A stretch of 64,000 nucleotides of DNA, from assembly GCF_051521495.1 (NCBI RefSeq), contig NZ_CP150355.1, forward strand, positions 806,001-870,000, given 5' to 3'. The position numbers and the translations under genes are program-made. Below the pieces are notes generated by a model that was given only the letters and a program-made list of their open reading frames with translations, did no database searches and had not been told where the DNA came from. This document shows positions 19,184 to 27,361 of this stretch, one piece after another. Source of the DNA: Sorangium sp051521495. GTDB lineage: Bacteria > Myxococcota_A > Polyangia > Polyangiales > Polyangiaceae. Position 1 is the stretch's first letter, and each line of letters opens with the position of its first letter.

Positions 19184-21613
19184 TCACTGCCCGGCGAGCG
19201 GGCGCGCGCTCACGCCGCGCGCGGGGCGCTCGAGGATCCAGACGTGGTGATCGACCCACTCCCCGTCGACCGGCGTGAGCGCGAGCGTGAACGTCTCGGG
19301 CAGGCCTTCGGGCAGGTCGATCGACGCCTCGGTCCAGCCGTCGCTCCTGTGGAGCGCGAGCAGGCCGATCTCCCGGCCGTCCGCGGTCGCGCGGATCGTG
19401 GCGGCGCGGGGCGCGGCGGTGCGGACCACGAGCCTGCCCTGGCCCTCGCGCGGGGCGCGCAGGCGGGCCGCCTCGCTCTTGCCGTCCGGGATGACGCGCC
19501 CCGCGTCGAAACGATCGCGCCCGGATCCGCGCGGATCCGGGAGGACGCTGAAGCTGACGAAGCCGGCCTGCGGTCGCGGGAAGGCGTAGCCGTGGTCCCG
19601 CTCGCTCACGAGGTCGGCGACGTCGAGCTCGTCGACGATCCGCTCGTCCGCGCCCATCGACACGGGCGGCTCGCCGAACGCGAGCGGGCTCCAGTCGGCC
19701 TGGTAGATGACCTTCTCTGCGCCGCCGCAGATCACGTTGCCGACGACGGGGATCGCGGCGATCTGCTTGCCGAAGATGGCCGGGAGGTCGCCCCACCAGC
19801 CTGGATAGATGGCCAGCGTGTCGGGGCGATCGTCGGCGGGGATGCGCTCGATGAGCTCCAGCGAGGCGCCCAGGCCGTGGACGCCCGCGCGCGCGAACGG
19901 GAGGTCGTGGTAGCCGCCGAGCCCGATGAGGTCGAGCCCTGGCCGGTCCGACGCGTAGAGGAGCGCGCCCGCGTCGCCGACGAGGACGCGGCGCACGTCG
20001 AGCTGGGCGAGGAGCTTGCCGGCGACGATGTGCTGATCGCGGATGTTGCGGCTGGCGCGGCCGAAGAACCAGATCTGGTCGCGCATTCTGGGCAGCTGGT
20101 GGATCCAGAAGAGGCCGGCCAGGGCGAGGGCGAGCGCGACGCGCGCGGACCAGAGGACGTGCGCCGCGGCGTCGCCGCGCGCTGCGGCCGCGACGCCGCC
20201 GAGGGCCCCGAGCCGCGCCCGGAGCCCGGTCGGGGCGCTCTCCGGCCTCTTCTGGCGGCGCTCGTCGCCGTCCGCCGCGGCCCACGCGGCGCGCGCGACG
20301 AGCAGCGCGAGCCCCATCGCCGCGAGCACCAGCAGCCAGGCGACGGCGGGCATGGTGTAGCGCTCGTTCTGCCAGCGGACCTGGCCGTTCAGGGCCACGA
20401 GCGCGAGCCACCCGGCGACCTGGACCCAGAGCAGCGCCGCGACCCCGCGGGTCCTGCGCGAGGCGAGGGGGACGAGCGCGAGGGCGGGGACGATCCAGCC
20501 CCAGGGGAGGGCGTCCGAGAAGTGGTAATTGGTGTTGCGGGCGACGACGTACGTCGCGAGGAACTCGTAGGTGTCCCACTTCTCGGCGGACGTCATGTAC
20601 GGGTTGTTCAGCGCCAGCTTGGCGATGGCGCCGCTCGCCGCCCACTCGCCGGTGAACACGCGGTTGGCGACCGCCTGGGCGAGGCACGCGATCGCGCCGG
20701 GCACCGACATCCGGAGCAGGGTCGCGATCGCCGCGCGCGCGCCGTGAGCCCGCCCCACGGCGATGGCCGCGTACACGCTCAGCGCCGCCACGCAGACGAC
20801 CGACTCCGGCCGGGTGGCGTAGAGGAGCGCGCCCGCGAGGCCGGCGGCCCAGCCGAGGTGGGCGAGGCGCTTCGGCGGCGTGGCGCGCGCTCTCTCGAGC
20901 GCTCGCGCGCCCGGCTCGCGCGGCGCGTCGGCGGCGCGGGCGACCGAGAGGGCGGCGACGGTGGCGAGGGCCCAGACGCCGAGGTGGAATGCGTTCTCCA
21001 TCCCGCTGAACAGCGACCAGTCGAGCGCGCCGATGGAGAGCGCCACGGGCGGCAGCAGGTACTTCGCCCAGCGCCCCACGGGCTCGAGGAGCCGCGCGCC
21101 GACGAGCAGGAAGACGAGCGTCGAGGTGCAGGCGACGATCGCCGCCCATTGCATCAGCAGGACGCCGCGGAAGCCGACGAGATAGCCGAGGGCGAGGACG
21201 AACGGGTAGCTCAGGCTCGTGTTCCCGCTCGAGAAGCCGTTGCCCTCGGACCACTCGAACGGGTATCCGCGCGCCGTGGCGCGGGCGTAGTCGAAGTGGA
21301 TGAAGACGTCGTCGAGCGGCGCCGACCACATGCCGCCCGTCTGCTGGTGCATTGCGCCGTAGAACGCGACGGCGGCGTAGAGCACGCACGCGCCCGCGTA
21401 GGCGGCGAACAGGATGGGATCGATGCGCGGCCAGGCCGCGACCAGGCGATCGAGCCAGCCGGGGGGCGTCGTCGCGCCGGCGCTCCGGGGGGCGGTGGTC
21501 TCGGTTCCCTCTGCTCCGTCCGTTACGTCGGGGGAGGCGCTGCTCGGCTCAGGCAGAGGCGTTGCTCCTCCGGGCGGCGAGGAGGATGCGGGGTCGGCGC
21601 TGGACGGTGACAC
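19184..21613 (-). CDS. Polytopic membrane protein, GT-C-like, partner of the next gene
   Basis: This 809-aa protein has a Ser/Pro/Thr-rich cytoplasmic N-terminus of about 65 residues, about 11 transmembrane segments to about residue 520, and a long extracytoplasmic C-terminal domain. The first periplasmic loop contains WSAPLDDVFIHFDYARATAR, whose Asp pair matches the catalytic region of GT-C glycosyltransferases (D-D-x-F/Y-I-x-F-x-Y-A). It starts at GTG 21613 and ends 1 nt before the next gene, which has the same architecture, so the two may act together in cell-surface glycan transfer. It is the first gene of the tandem pair; a 1.1-kb non-coding region lies upstream. Confidence 0.72.
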   Translation of the reverse strand: MSPSSADPASSSPPGGATPLPEPSSASPDVTDGAEGTETTAPRSAGATTPPGWLDRLVAAWPRIDPILFAAYAGACVLYAAVAFYGAMHQQTGGMWSAPLDDVFIHFDYARATARGYPFEWSEGNGFSSGNTSLSYPFVLALGYLVGFRGVLLMQWAAIVACTSTLVFLLVGARLLEPVGRWAKYLLPPVALSIGALDWSLFSGMENAFHLGVWALATVAALSVARAADAPREPGARALERARATPPKRLAHLGWAAGLAGALLYATRPESVVCVAALSVYAAIAVGRAHGARAAIATLLRMSVPGAIACLAQAVANRVFTGEWAASGAIAKLALNNPYMTSAEKWDTYEFLATYVVARNTNYHFSDALPWGWIVPALALVPLASRRTRGVAALLWVQVAGWLALVALNGQVRWQNERYTMPAVAWLLVLAAMGLALLVARAAWAAADGDERRQKRPESAPTGLRARLGALGGVAAAARGDAAAHVLWSARVALALALAGLFWIHQLPRMRDQIWFFGRASRNIRDQHIVAGKLLAQLDVRRVLVGDAGALLYASDRPGLDLIGLGGYHDLPFARAGVHGLGASLELIERIPADDRPDTLAIYPGWWGDLPAIFGKQIAAIPVVGNVICGGAEKVIYQADWSPLAFGEPPVSMGADERIVDELDVADLVSERDHGYAFPRPQAGFVSFSVLPDPRGSGRDRFDAGRVIPDGKSEAARLRAPREGQGRLVVRTAAPRAATIRATADGREIGLLALHRSDGWTEASIDLPEGLPETFTLALTPVDGEWVDHHVWILERPARGVSARPLAGQ

Positions 21614-21820
21614 GCGGCTCTTTTACACGACTTTCACGCGGCCCGAGCCGTGGAGCCCGTCCGCGGAGGCGCGCGGGGAGTGGCTGGATCCATCCAGGGA
21701 AGAGCCCGTCGGCCCGTGCTCGGGCCTCGCGGTCCAGTCCTCCGGGAGCACGGGCCTGTAGCTCAGGGAAGTGTCACCTCCCGGTCGGAAGTGTTGCCAG
21801 GGCTCCGCTCGTACAAACTC

Positions 21821-22085
21821 TGCCGGGAGGTCGTGGAGAGCCTCCGGGTTGAGTTTCAACTCTGCCGGGAGGTCGTGGAGAGCCTCCGGGTTGAGTTTCA
21901 ACTCTGCCGGGAGGTCGTGGAGAGCCTCCGGGTTGAGTTTCAACTCTGCCGGGAGGTCGTGGAGAGCCTCCGGGTTGAGTTTCAACTCTGCCGGGAGGTC
22001 GTGGAGAGCCTCCGGGTTGAGTTTCAACTCTGCCGGGAGGTCGTGGAGAGCCTCCGGGTTGAGTTTCAACTCTGCCGGGAGGTTG
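21821..22085. repeat. 42-bp tandem repeat array, 6 units plus a partial
   Basis: Units start at 21821, 21863, 21905, 21947, 21989, 22031 and a partial at 22073. They appear identical except at the ends. The unit (TGCCGGGAGGTCGTGGAGAG, then CCTCCGGGTTGAGTTTCAAC, then TC) contains a GGAGG/CCTCC inverted core. Because 42 is a multiple of 3, several frames stay open on both strands; the minus strand would read LPAELKLNPEALHD repeated. No ribosome site or credible flanking protein supports translation. No unique spacers separate the units, so this is not a CRISPR. Confidence 0.92.
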
Positions 22086-22094
22086 TCGACAGGT

Positions 22095-22114
22095 GGTGGG
22101 GGACTTCCCCCACC
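22095..22114. repeat. Perfect 8-bp-arm hairpin at the end of the 42-bp array
   Basis: GGTGGGGG and CCCCCACC are separated by ACTT. There is no T-tract, so an intrinsic terminator is unlikely. It may stabilise a transcript end or simply bound the array. Confidence 0.6.
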
Positions 22115-22148
22115 CTGCCGGAATGATGGAGCCGCCAAGGCGCCATCA

Positions 22149-22179
22149 GACGCCAAGATTTTTATGTTTTCTTGGCGTC
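22149..22179. terminator. Inverted repeat with AT-rich loop, possible bidirectional terminator
   Basis: GACGCCAAGA (22149-22158) and TCTTGGCGTC (22170-22179) are perfect complements around an 11-nt T-rich loop, which stands out in this high-G+C DNA. CTTGGCG and GCCAAGG repeats lie on either side. It could terminate transcripts from either direction or be a dispersed repeat. About 300 bp on its right, up to 22485, hold nothing I recognise. Confidence 0.4.
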
Positions 22180-22485
22180 CTTGGCGCGATCGGCGGTTCA
22201 AACGATCGCACCTTCGGCCAGAAGTACCCCACCACGAGTGGAGCGGTATCCCCTCGTGGCTGGAACGCCTTCCCCTGGAGGTGGCCCATCCTCGGGTGGT
22301 CTTTCCGTCCACGAACATGGATGCGACGCGCCCACGGATGGCCACGTCACCCCTCGCGCACCGACTGACGGAGGAACGCCGCAGGCGGCCAGCTCTGCCC
22401 AGCACGTTTGCAAGCGGCTGCTTCAGGATTGAAATGGGAAAGCCATTTTACTAGCGAAAGTCCACGAACTCGGAGGGGAAGCTCT

Positions 22486-22501
22486 TGGCCCGCATCCTGC
22501 T
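22486..22501 (+). promoter_or_regulatory. Sigma-54 (-24/-12) promoter, locus 1
   Basis: TGGCCCGCATCCTGCT matches the consensus TGGCAC-N5-TTGCW, with GG and GC exactly 10 nt apart. The predicted start is about 22512, immediately before the C9-loop hairpin. The nearest protein start downstream (22742) is beyond that hairpin's T-tract. Confidence 0.6.
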
Positions 22502-22511
22502 TAATGAGCAG

Positions 22512-22569
22512 GTGCAGAGCGCCCGTGACGGTCTCCCCCCCCCGCCGTCGAGCGGGCGCTCTTTTTTTT
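22512..22569 (+). ncRNA. Candidate tiny sigma-54 RNA, C9-loop hairpin, locus 1
   Basis: The stem AGAGCGCCCG/CGGGCGCTCT plus GACGG/CCGTC encloses a TCT-C9-G loop and runs into eight T residues, a textbook intrinsic terminator. With the predicted sigma-54 start only a few nucleotides upstream, the transcript would be about 55 nt and nearly all hairpin. A run of C in a loop could pair with G-rich ribosome sites. A second locus at 30244-30321 has the same layout. It could instead be only a terminator for an unseen upstream transcript. Confidence 0.55.
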
Positions 22570-22741
22570 GTCCGTTGCCTCCGGGCTTCTGGCGGACCGA
22601 CCCACGGCGGCGCCTTGACGGGCGCTCGCCGTCTGCGCCGGCCGCGACGTCGTGCGCCTGCTCCTGCTCCGGTGCGCCGCAGCTCGGCGAGCCGAGCCGT
22701 GTCTGTGTAGGATCCAGCCACCGACCGTGAGACCCGGCCCC

Positions 22742-24940
22742 ATGCCTGCGTCAGCCCCTGTTTCCCGTCTGTTGTTGCTGCTGTTGCTCTGGAGCCTGCT
22801 CGCGGCGTGCGCGTCGGGCTCCGCGACGGCGCCCGCCGTCGAGCCGCCGAAGACGGTGCTCCTCCCGCCGCCCGCCGCGCCGGCCGCTGTCGTGGCGGCC
22901 GAGCCCGAGCCGGAGCCGGGCACCGCGGTGCCCGTCACCCGCGCCGATCCGTGGTGGGGCGAGCCGCTCGCGCCGGTCACCCTCGTGGTGTGGGGCGATT
23001 ACGAGTGCCCCTTCACCTCCAGGTACATGGCGACGCTGGAGCAGCTGAAGGAGGCCTACGGGCCCGATCGGCTGCGCGTCGTCTGGAAGCACTTCCCGCT
23101 CGCGTTCCACAAGAACGCGCGCCCGGCGCACCTGGCGGCCGAGACCGTGTTCCGGCTCGGCGGGGCCGAGGCGTTCTGGAAGTTCCATCAGCTCGCCTTC
23201 GCCAACCAGCGCTCGCTCACGCCGGAGTCGTTCGAAGCGTGGGCCGCCGAGGCGGGCGTCGATCCCGCGGCGTTCCGTGCGTCCTTCGAGGAGCAGCGGC
23301 ACGCGCCGAAGATCGACAGGGACCTCGAGGCCGGCCAGGCCGCGGGCGTCAGGGGCACCCCGGCGACCTTCGTGAACGGGGTGTTCGTCAGCGGGGCGCG
23401 GCCCGTCGAGGATTTCCGGCCCATCGTCGACGAGCAGCTCCGGGCGGCCGAGGATCTCCGGCGATCCGGCGTCCCGCAGGAGCGCGTCTACGCGACCCTG
23501 TCCGAGCAGAACAAGGCGCGCGCTCCGGCCCCGAAGCCGCCCCCGCCGCCGGCCCCCGAGGACACGACCGTGTGGAAGGTGCCTGTCGACGGGTCGCCGA
23601 TCCGGGGCAACCCGGGCGCTCCGGTCACGCTGGTCATGTTCTCGGACTTCGAGTGTCCGTTCTGTCGCAAGGTCGCCCCGACCGTCGACGGCCTCGAAAA
23701 GAAGTACGGCGCTCAGCTGCGCGTCGTCTTCAAGCACAACCCGCTCCCCTTCCACAAGCGGGCCGAGCCCGCCGCAGAGCTCGCGCTGGAGGCCAAGGCG
23801 CAGAAGGGCGACGCGGCGTTCTGGAAGGCGTACGAGCTCTTGAAGACCGGGGGCCTCGAGGACGCAGACCTCGCGGCGCATGCGAAGTCCTTGGGTCTCG
23901 ACGTGGCCCGCGCGCAGAGGGCCATCACCGCCCGGCGCCATGCGGCGCGCATCGAGCGCGATCAGCGCCTCGCCAACGAGCTACAGGTGCCGGGGACGCC
24001 CCATTTCTTCATCAACGGCAGGCGGCTCGCCGGCGCCCAGCCGGCGGAGAGGTTCGAGGCCCTCATCGATGAGCAACTCGAGCGCGCAGCGAAGCTCGTC
24101 GCCGCGGGCACGCCGCCCGAGAAGGTCTACGACGCGCTGCAGAAGGACGCGAGGCCTGGCAACGCGCCCGAGCGGATCCTCGCCCCCGCGCCGACCAAGG
24201 ACAACCCCGGCAAGGGAGCGAAGCCCGGCGCGAAGGTGACGATCCAGATGTTCGCCGACTTCCAGTGCCCGTTCTGCAAGCGCGTCCAGCCCACGATCGA
24301 CGAGATCATCGCCGCCTATCCGGGCAAGGTCCGCGTCGTCTTCCGGCACCTTCCGCTCTCCTTCCACACGCGGGCGCCCCTCGCCGCCGAGGCGTCGATC
24401 GAGGCGTTCCGGCAGAAGGGCGAGGCCGGCTTCTGGGCGATGGCGCAGCGGCTGTGGGAGGACCCGTCCGAGAATGGGCTCGGCCGGGAGGCGCTCGAGC
24501 GCCACGCGGCCGCGATCGGCCTCGACGTGGCGAAGTTCGGCGCTGCGCTCGACGCGGGAACGCACCGCGCGGCGGTCGAGGCGGACCAGAAGCTCGCCGA
24601 ACGCCTGCACATCGCCGCCACGCCGTCCTTCGCCATCAACGACTACTTTCTCAGCGGCGCGCTGCCGACCGCGCGCTTCAAGCGGCTCGTCGACAGGGCG
24701 CTCGGCCCGCACGAGCCCCCCACGAAGGAGTCGCTTCACGGCGCCGGCAAGCCTGCGGCCCCGCCGGGTGCAGCGCAGCCGACGGCGGCCCCGCCGGGTG
24801 CAGCGCAGCCAACGCCGGCCCCGCCGGGCGCAGCGCGGCCGACGCCGGCCCCGCCGGGCGCAGCGCGGCCAACGCCGGCCCAGCCGGGTGCAGCACAACC
24901 GACGCCGGCCCAGCCGGGTGCAGCGCAGCCGACGCCATAG
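22742..24940 (+). CDS. Lipoprotein with three fused DsbA/thioredoxin-like domains
   Basis: This 732-aa protein starts with a Leu-rich signal and lipobox LLAAC, so it is lipid-anchored outside the inner membrane. Three DsbA-like domains follow, each with a xDxxCPFx active site: C89-P-F-T, C305-P-F-C and C509-P-F-C. Domains 2 and 3 should be redox-active. Domain 1 lacks the second cysteine and may bind substrate or act as a mono-thiol. Each domain ends with the cis-Pro region (GTPATF, GTPHFF, ATPSFA). The C-terminus is a 10-residue Ala/Pro repeat. ATG 22742 is chosen because it begins the signal peptide. The likely role is disulfide exchange in the envelope. Confidence 0.88.
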   Translation: MPASAPVSRLLLLLLLWSLLAACASGSATAPAVEPPKTVLLPPPAAPAAVVAAEPEPEPGTAVPVTRADPWWGEPLAPVTLVVWGDYECPFTSRYMATLEQLKEAYGPDRLRVVWKHFPLAFHKNARPAHLAAETVFRLGGAEAFWKFHQLAFANQRSLTPESFEAWAAEAGVDPAAFRASFEEQRHAPKIDRDLEAGQAAGVRGTPATFVNGVFVSGARPVEDFRPIVDEQLRAAEDLRRSGVPQERVYATLSEQNKARAPAPKPPPPPAPEDTTVWKVPVDGSPIRGNPGAPVTLVMFSDFECPFCRKVAPTVDGLEKKYGAQLRVVFKHNPLPFHKRAEPAAELALEAKAQKGDAAFWKAYELLKTGGLEDADLAAHAKSLGLDVARAQRAITARRHAARIERDQRLANELQVPGTPHFFINGRRLAGAQPAERFEALIDEQLERAAKLVAAGTPPEKVYDALQKDARPGNAPERILAPAPTKDNPGKGAKPGAKVTIQMFADFQCPFCKRVQPTIDEIIAAYPGKVRVVFRHLPLSFHTRAPLAAEASIEAFRQKGEAGFWAMAQRLWEDPSENGLGREALERHAAAIGLDVAKFGAALDAGTHRAAVEADQKLAERLHIAATPSFAINDYFLSGALPTARFKRLVDRALGPHEPPTKESLHGAGKPAAPPGAAQPTAAPPGAAQPTPAPPGAARPTPAPPGAARPTPAQPGAAQPTPAQPGAAQPTP
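24761..24940. repeat. 30-bp in-frame tandem repeat, 6 units
   Basis: CCGCCGGGTG/CCGCCGGGCG/CAGCCGGGTG-type units start every 30 bp from 24761 to 24911. They encode the Pro/Ala/Gln/Thr tail (PPGAAQPTPA-like) of the triple DsbA lipoprotein and end exactly at its stop codon. Confidence 0.9.
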
Positions 24941-25111
24941 CGAGCGCGCGCGGGCGCCGCCGAGGTGGATGAGCGCACGTGTGGAGTTACCACGTCGAGC
25001 ATCCCGGATCGTCCCCCGGGCTGGATCGGATGTAGGACCCATATCCCGCTCGCGCAGCGCACCGGATCGCGCGATGAACGAGGCGGAGTGGCCCCCTTCA
25101 GCGCGACGGCG

Positions 25112-25214
25112 GGTAGTGCAGTCATTTGAACATGAAGGCGGGAAGGCGGGAAGAAAACCTGAATGATCTTCCCGCCTTCATGTGGACCCTCTCGGGGCAA
25201 ATGACCGCACCACC
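25112..25214 (+). mobile_element. 103-bp palindromic MITE-like element, copy B
   Basis: It has the same ends and length as copy A. The flanking 8-bp direct repeats are CGACGGCG (25104-25111 and 25215-25222), different from those of copies A and C, so each copy was inserted independently. In this copy the GGCGGGAAG module is doubled in the left arm, whereas in copy A it is doubled in the right arm. Outside it, the 24941-25519 interval shows no gene. Confidence 0.88.
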
Positions 25215-25519
25215 CGACGGCGCGGCTCGACAGCGGGCGACCTCCCGCTGCCACGGGGACACCCGGCGGCCGTTCAGTGGACGAACGGGTTCGTCCGCGG
25301 CGACTCGCCGCGCGGACGGCGTGATTTCAGGACAGGCCCGATTCTTCTTGCCGGTCCCGGTCGAGGAGATTTCGCGCCATCTTCCAAAGGCGTCCGCGCG
25401 CTCGCTGCGCGCTCCCCTGCGGCCTGCGCGTTGACCCCTCTCGCGCGCGTCGAGTAGAACGATCTTCGCGCCAGAGCGCGCGACCCAGTCAGCGCCAGCG
25501 CGGATTGGAACCGCAAACG

Positions 25520-27349
25520 ATGCGTTGGTTCGTCGAGATCTCATCGTTAGGCCAGAACGCACCGCCGAGCAGGAAGGTGTGCGTCGAGGCCCCGCAGTGG
25601 CAGCCCGCGCTGCAGAAGGCCCGGGCGCTCCGCGGCGATGGGGGCCCGCTCAACGATTTCTCCGTGGATCTGCTGGAGAGCGGCTACCGGGCGATCGATC
25701 CGGCGACGCGCGTGCGGTACGTCGTGCAGCGCGCGCCGGACGACGCGGCGCTGACGGATGGGACGGACGCTCCGGCGGGCGCATCCCCGGTCGGGGCGGC
25801 TTCTCCCAGGCCGGTCGATGCTGCGGGGCGTCTCCCTGGGAAGCGCCCGAAAGCGCCCACGGTGCCGTTCATCTCGATGGGGACCGCGCTCCTCGTTCCG
25901 GAGCAGGCGGGCGCCCAGGCGCAGCCGGTGAAGGGCGGGGACGCCGCGCGCGGGCGGGATGCGCCCCCGGAGCGAGACGCCGCGCCGGAGCGAGCGCCCG
26001 CGGCGCTGCCGCCGTACAAGCTCGTCTCGCAGCGCGAGGAGAACCCGTCCGAGCGCTCGCCGCTCACCTACCGAGAGCTCGTCTATGCGGTCGCGACGGG
26101 CACCCCGCGCGATCTCGTCGGCGCGCTGCTGATGGATCGGCTCGAGCACGCACGGCAGCTCATCGACGACGCTCGTCCGGGCAAGTTCATCCATATCGCC
26201 GTGTTCGATCATGTCTTCTACGGCCGGCCTCAGCGCGGCCCGCTCGCGACCCTCGCCTGGAAGGACTGGCGTTCGGCCGAGCCCGAGATCCAGTTTCGCC
26301 CGCGCACCGGCGGCACCGCACCGCCGCCGGCCATGCCGCCTGCGGACGCGGCGTCGCCGGTCGCTGCGCCCCCGGCCGCCCCGCCGCCTGCGGACGCGGC
26401 GCCGCCGGTCGTCGTCCCATCAGCCGGAACGCCGCCTGCGGACGTGGCGCCGCCGGTCGCTGCGCCCCCGGCCGCCCCGCCGCCTGCGGAGGTGGCACCG
26501 CCGGTCGTCGTGTCAGCAACCGGAACGCTGCCTGCGGATGCGGCGCCGCCGGACGCCGCGCCTCCAGCCGCCGCGCCGTCTGCAGATGCGGCGCCTCCGG
26601 ACGCGGCGCCGCCGGCCGCGCCGCCTGTCGATGTGCTCCGGCCGGCCCTCGCGCCGCCGGCCGATGTCGTGGTGCAGCTCTCCGCGCCGTCCGACGCACA
26701 GAGGGGGCTGCCCCGTCTCCAGCTCGTTCCGGAGCCGACCGAGGTGCCGGCCCCCACGCCGGCCCCGCCGCGGCGGCGCTCGTCCTTCCCCCCCAAGCAC
26801 GGGCGGCTCTCCGGCGACGACCTCATCGCCGAGCTGTTCGAGGCGTGCAGCGACCTGCACTTCCTCCAGGACACCCTCGCGGGCGCGGACTTCATCCTCG
26901 CGCTCACGCTCGACAAGATCCCGTGCGCCCTCGGCCTCGTGTCGCTGTTCGACATCAACCGGCGCGAGTTCGTCGTCGTCCGGCAGTACGGCGGCAAGAG
27001 CGCGCTCCTCTCGAGGCTGTCCGAGCGTGCCCCGCTCCCGCTGGCCGCGATGCGGTCCAGGCGGGCCGTCGTGGTGGCCGACGCGGCCAGCGACGAGCGC
27101 GTCATGGACGAGCGGTGGAAGGCGATCGGCGTCGAGCTCAGGAGCGTCATCTGCGCGCCCGTCGAGCTCGGGGGCCGCTACCTCGGCCTCCTCGAGATCG
27201 GCAACCCGCTCGACGGCGGGCGCTTCTCCGAGAGCGACGGCAACGCGCTCACCTACATCGGCCAGCAGTTCGCGGAGTTCGTCGGGGCGCACGGCGTCGT
27301 CCTCGACCCCGGCCTCGTGACCGCAGGGACGAAGAAGGCCGCCCGCTAG
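25520..27349 (+). CDS. GAF-domain protein with long Pro/Ala linker
   Basis: This 609-aa cytosolic protein has an N-terminal region of about 70 residues of unknown fold (MRWFVEISSLGQNAPPSRKV). A second conserved-looking block (PLTYRELVYAVATGTPRDLV, about 180-240) is followed by a 140-residue Pro/Ala/Asp linker (repeats of PPADAAPPV type) and a C-terminal GAF domain (about 430-600; LGLVSLFDINRREFVVVRQY, ICAPVELGGRYLGLLEIGNP). The GAF may sense a small ligand. ATG 25520 is chosen; a TTG at 25505 is also in frame. It lies 12 bp before a histidine kinase gene, so it may feed signals to that kinase. Confidence 0.78.
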   Translation: MRWFVEISSLGQNAPPSRKVCVEAPQWQPALQKARALRGDGGPLNDFSVDLLESGYRAIDPATRVRYVVQRAPDDAALTDGTDAPAGASPVGAASPRPVDAAGRLPGKRPKAPTVPFISMGTALLVPEQAGAQAQPVKGGDAARGRDAPPERDAAPERAPAALPPYKLVSQREENPSERSPLTYRELVYAVATGTPRDLVGALLMDRLEHARQLIDDARPGKFIHIAVFDHVFYGRPQRGPLATLAWKDWRSAEPEIQFRPRTGGTAPPPAMPPADAASPVAAPPAAPPPADAAPPVVVPSAGTPPADVAPPVAAPPAAPPPAEVAPPVVVSATGTLPADAAPPDAAPPAAAPSADAAPPDAAPPAAPPVDVLRPALAPPADVVVQLSAPSDAQRGLPRLQLVPEPTEVPAPTPAPPRRRSSFPPKHGRLSGDDLIAELFEACSDLHFLQDTLAGADFILALTLDKIPCALGLVSLFDINRREFVVVRQYGGKSALLSRLSERAPLPLAAMRSRRAVVVADAASDERVMDERWKAIGVELRSVICAPVELGGRYLGLLEIGNPLDGGRFSESDGNALTYIGQQFAEFVGAHGVVLDPGLVTAGTKKAAR

Positions 27350-27361
27350 CGGAGCCGAGCG

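Noticed and set aside
21821..22085. CRISPR array
   Set aside because: Units are contiguous and identical, with no unique spacers and no cas genes.
21623..22405. Minus-strand ORF reading LPAELKLNPEALHD repeats
   Set aside because: The array is open in several frames on both strands, there is no ribosome site, and the flanking residues are low-information.
22430..22515. Riboswitch upstream of the triple DsbA gene
   Set aside because: I compared it with cyclic-di-GMP, SAM, cobalamin, fluoride and yybP-type cores and found no match; the sigma-54 plus terminator reading explains the region better.
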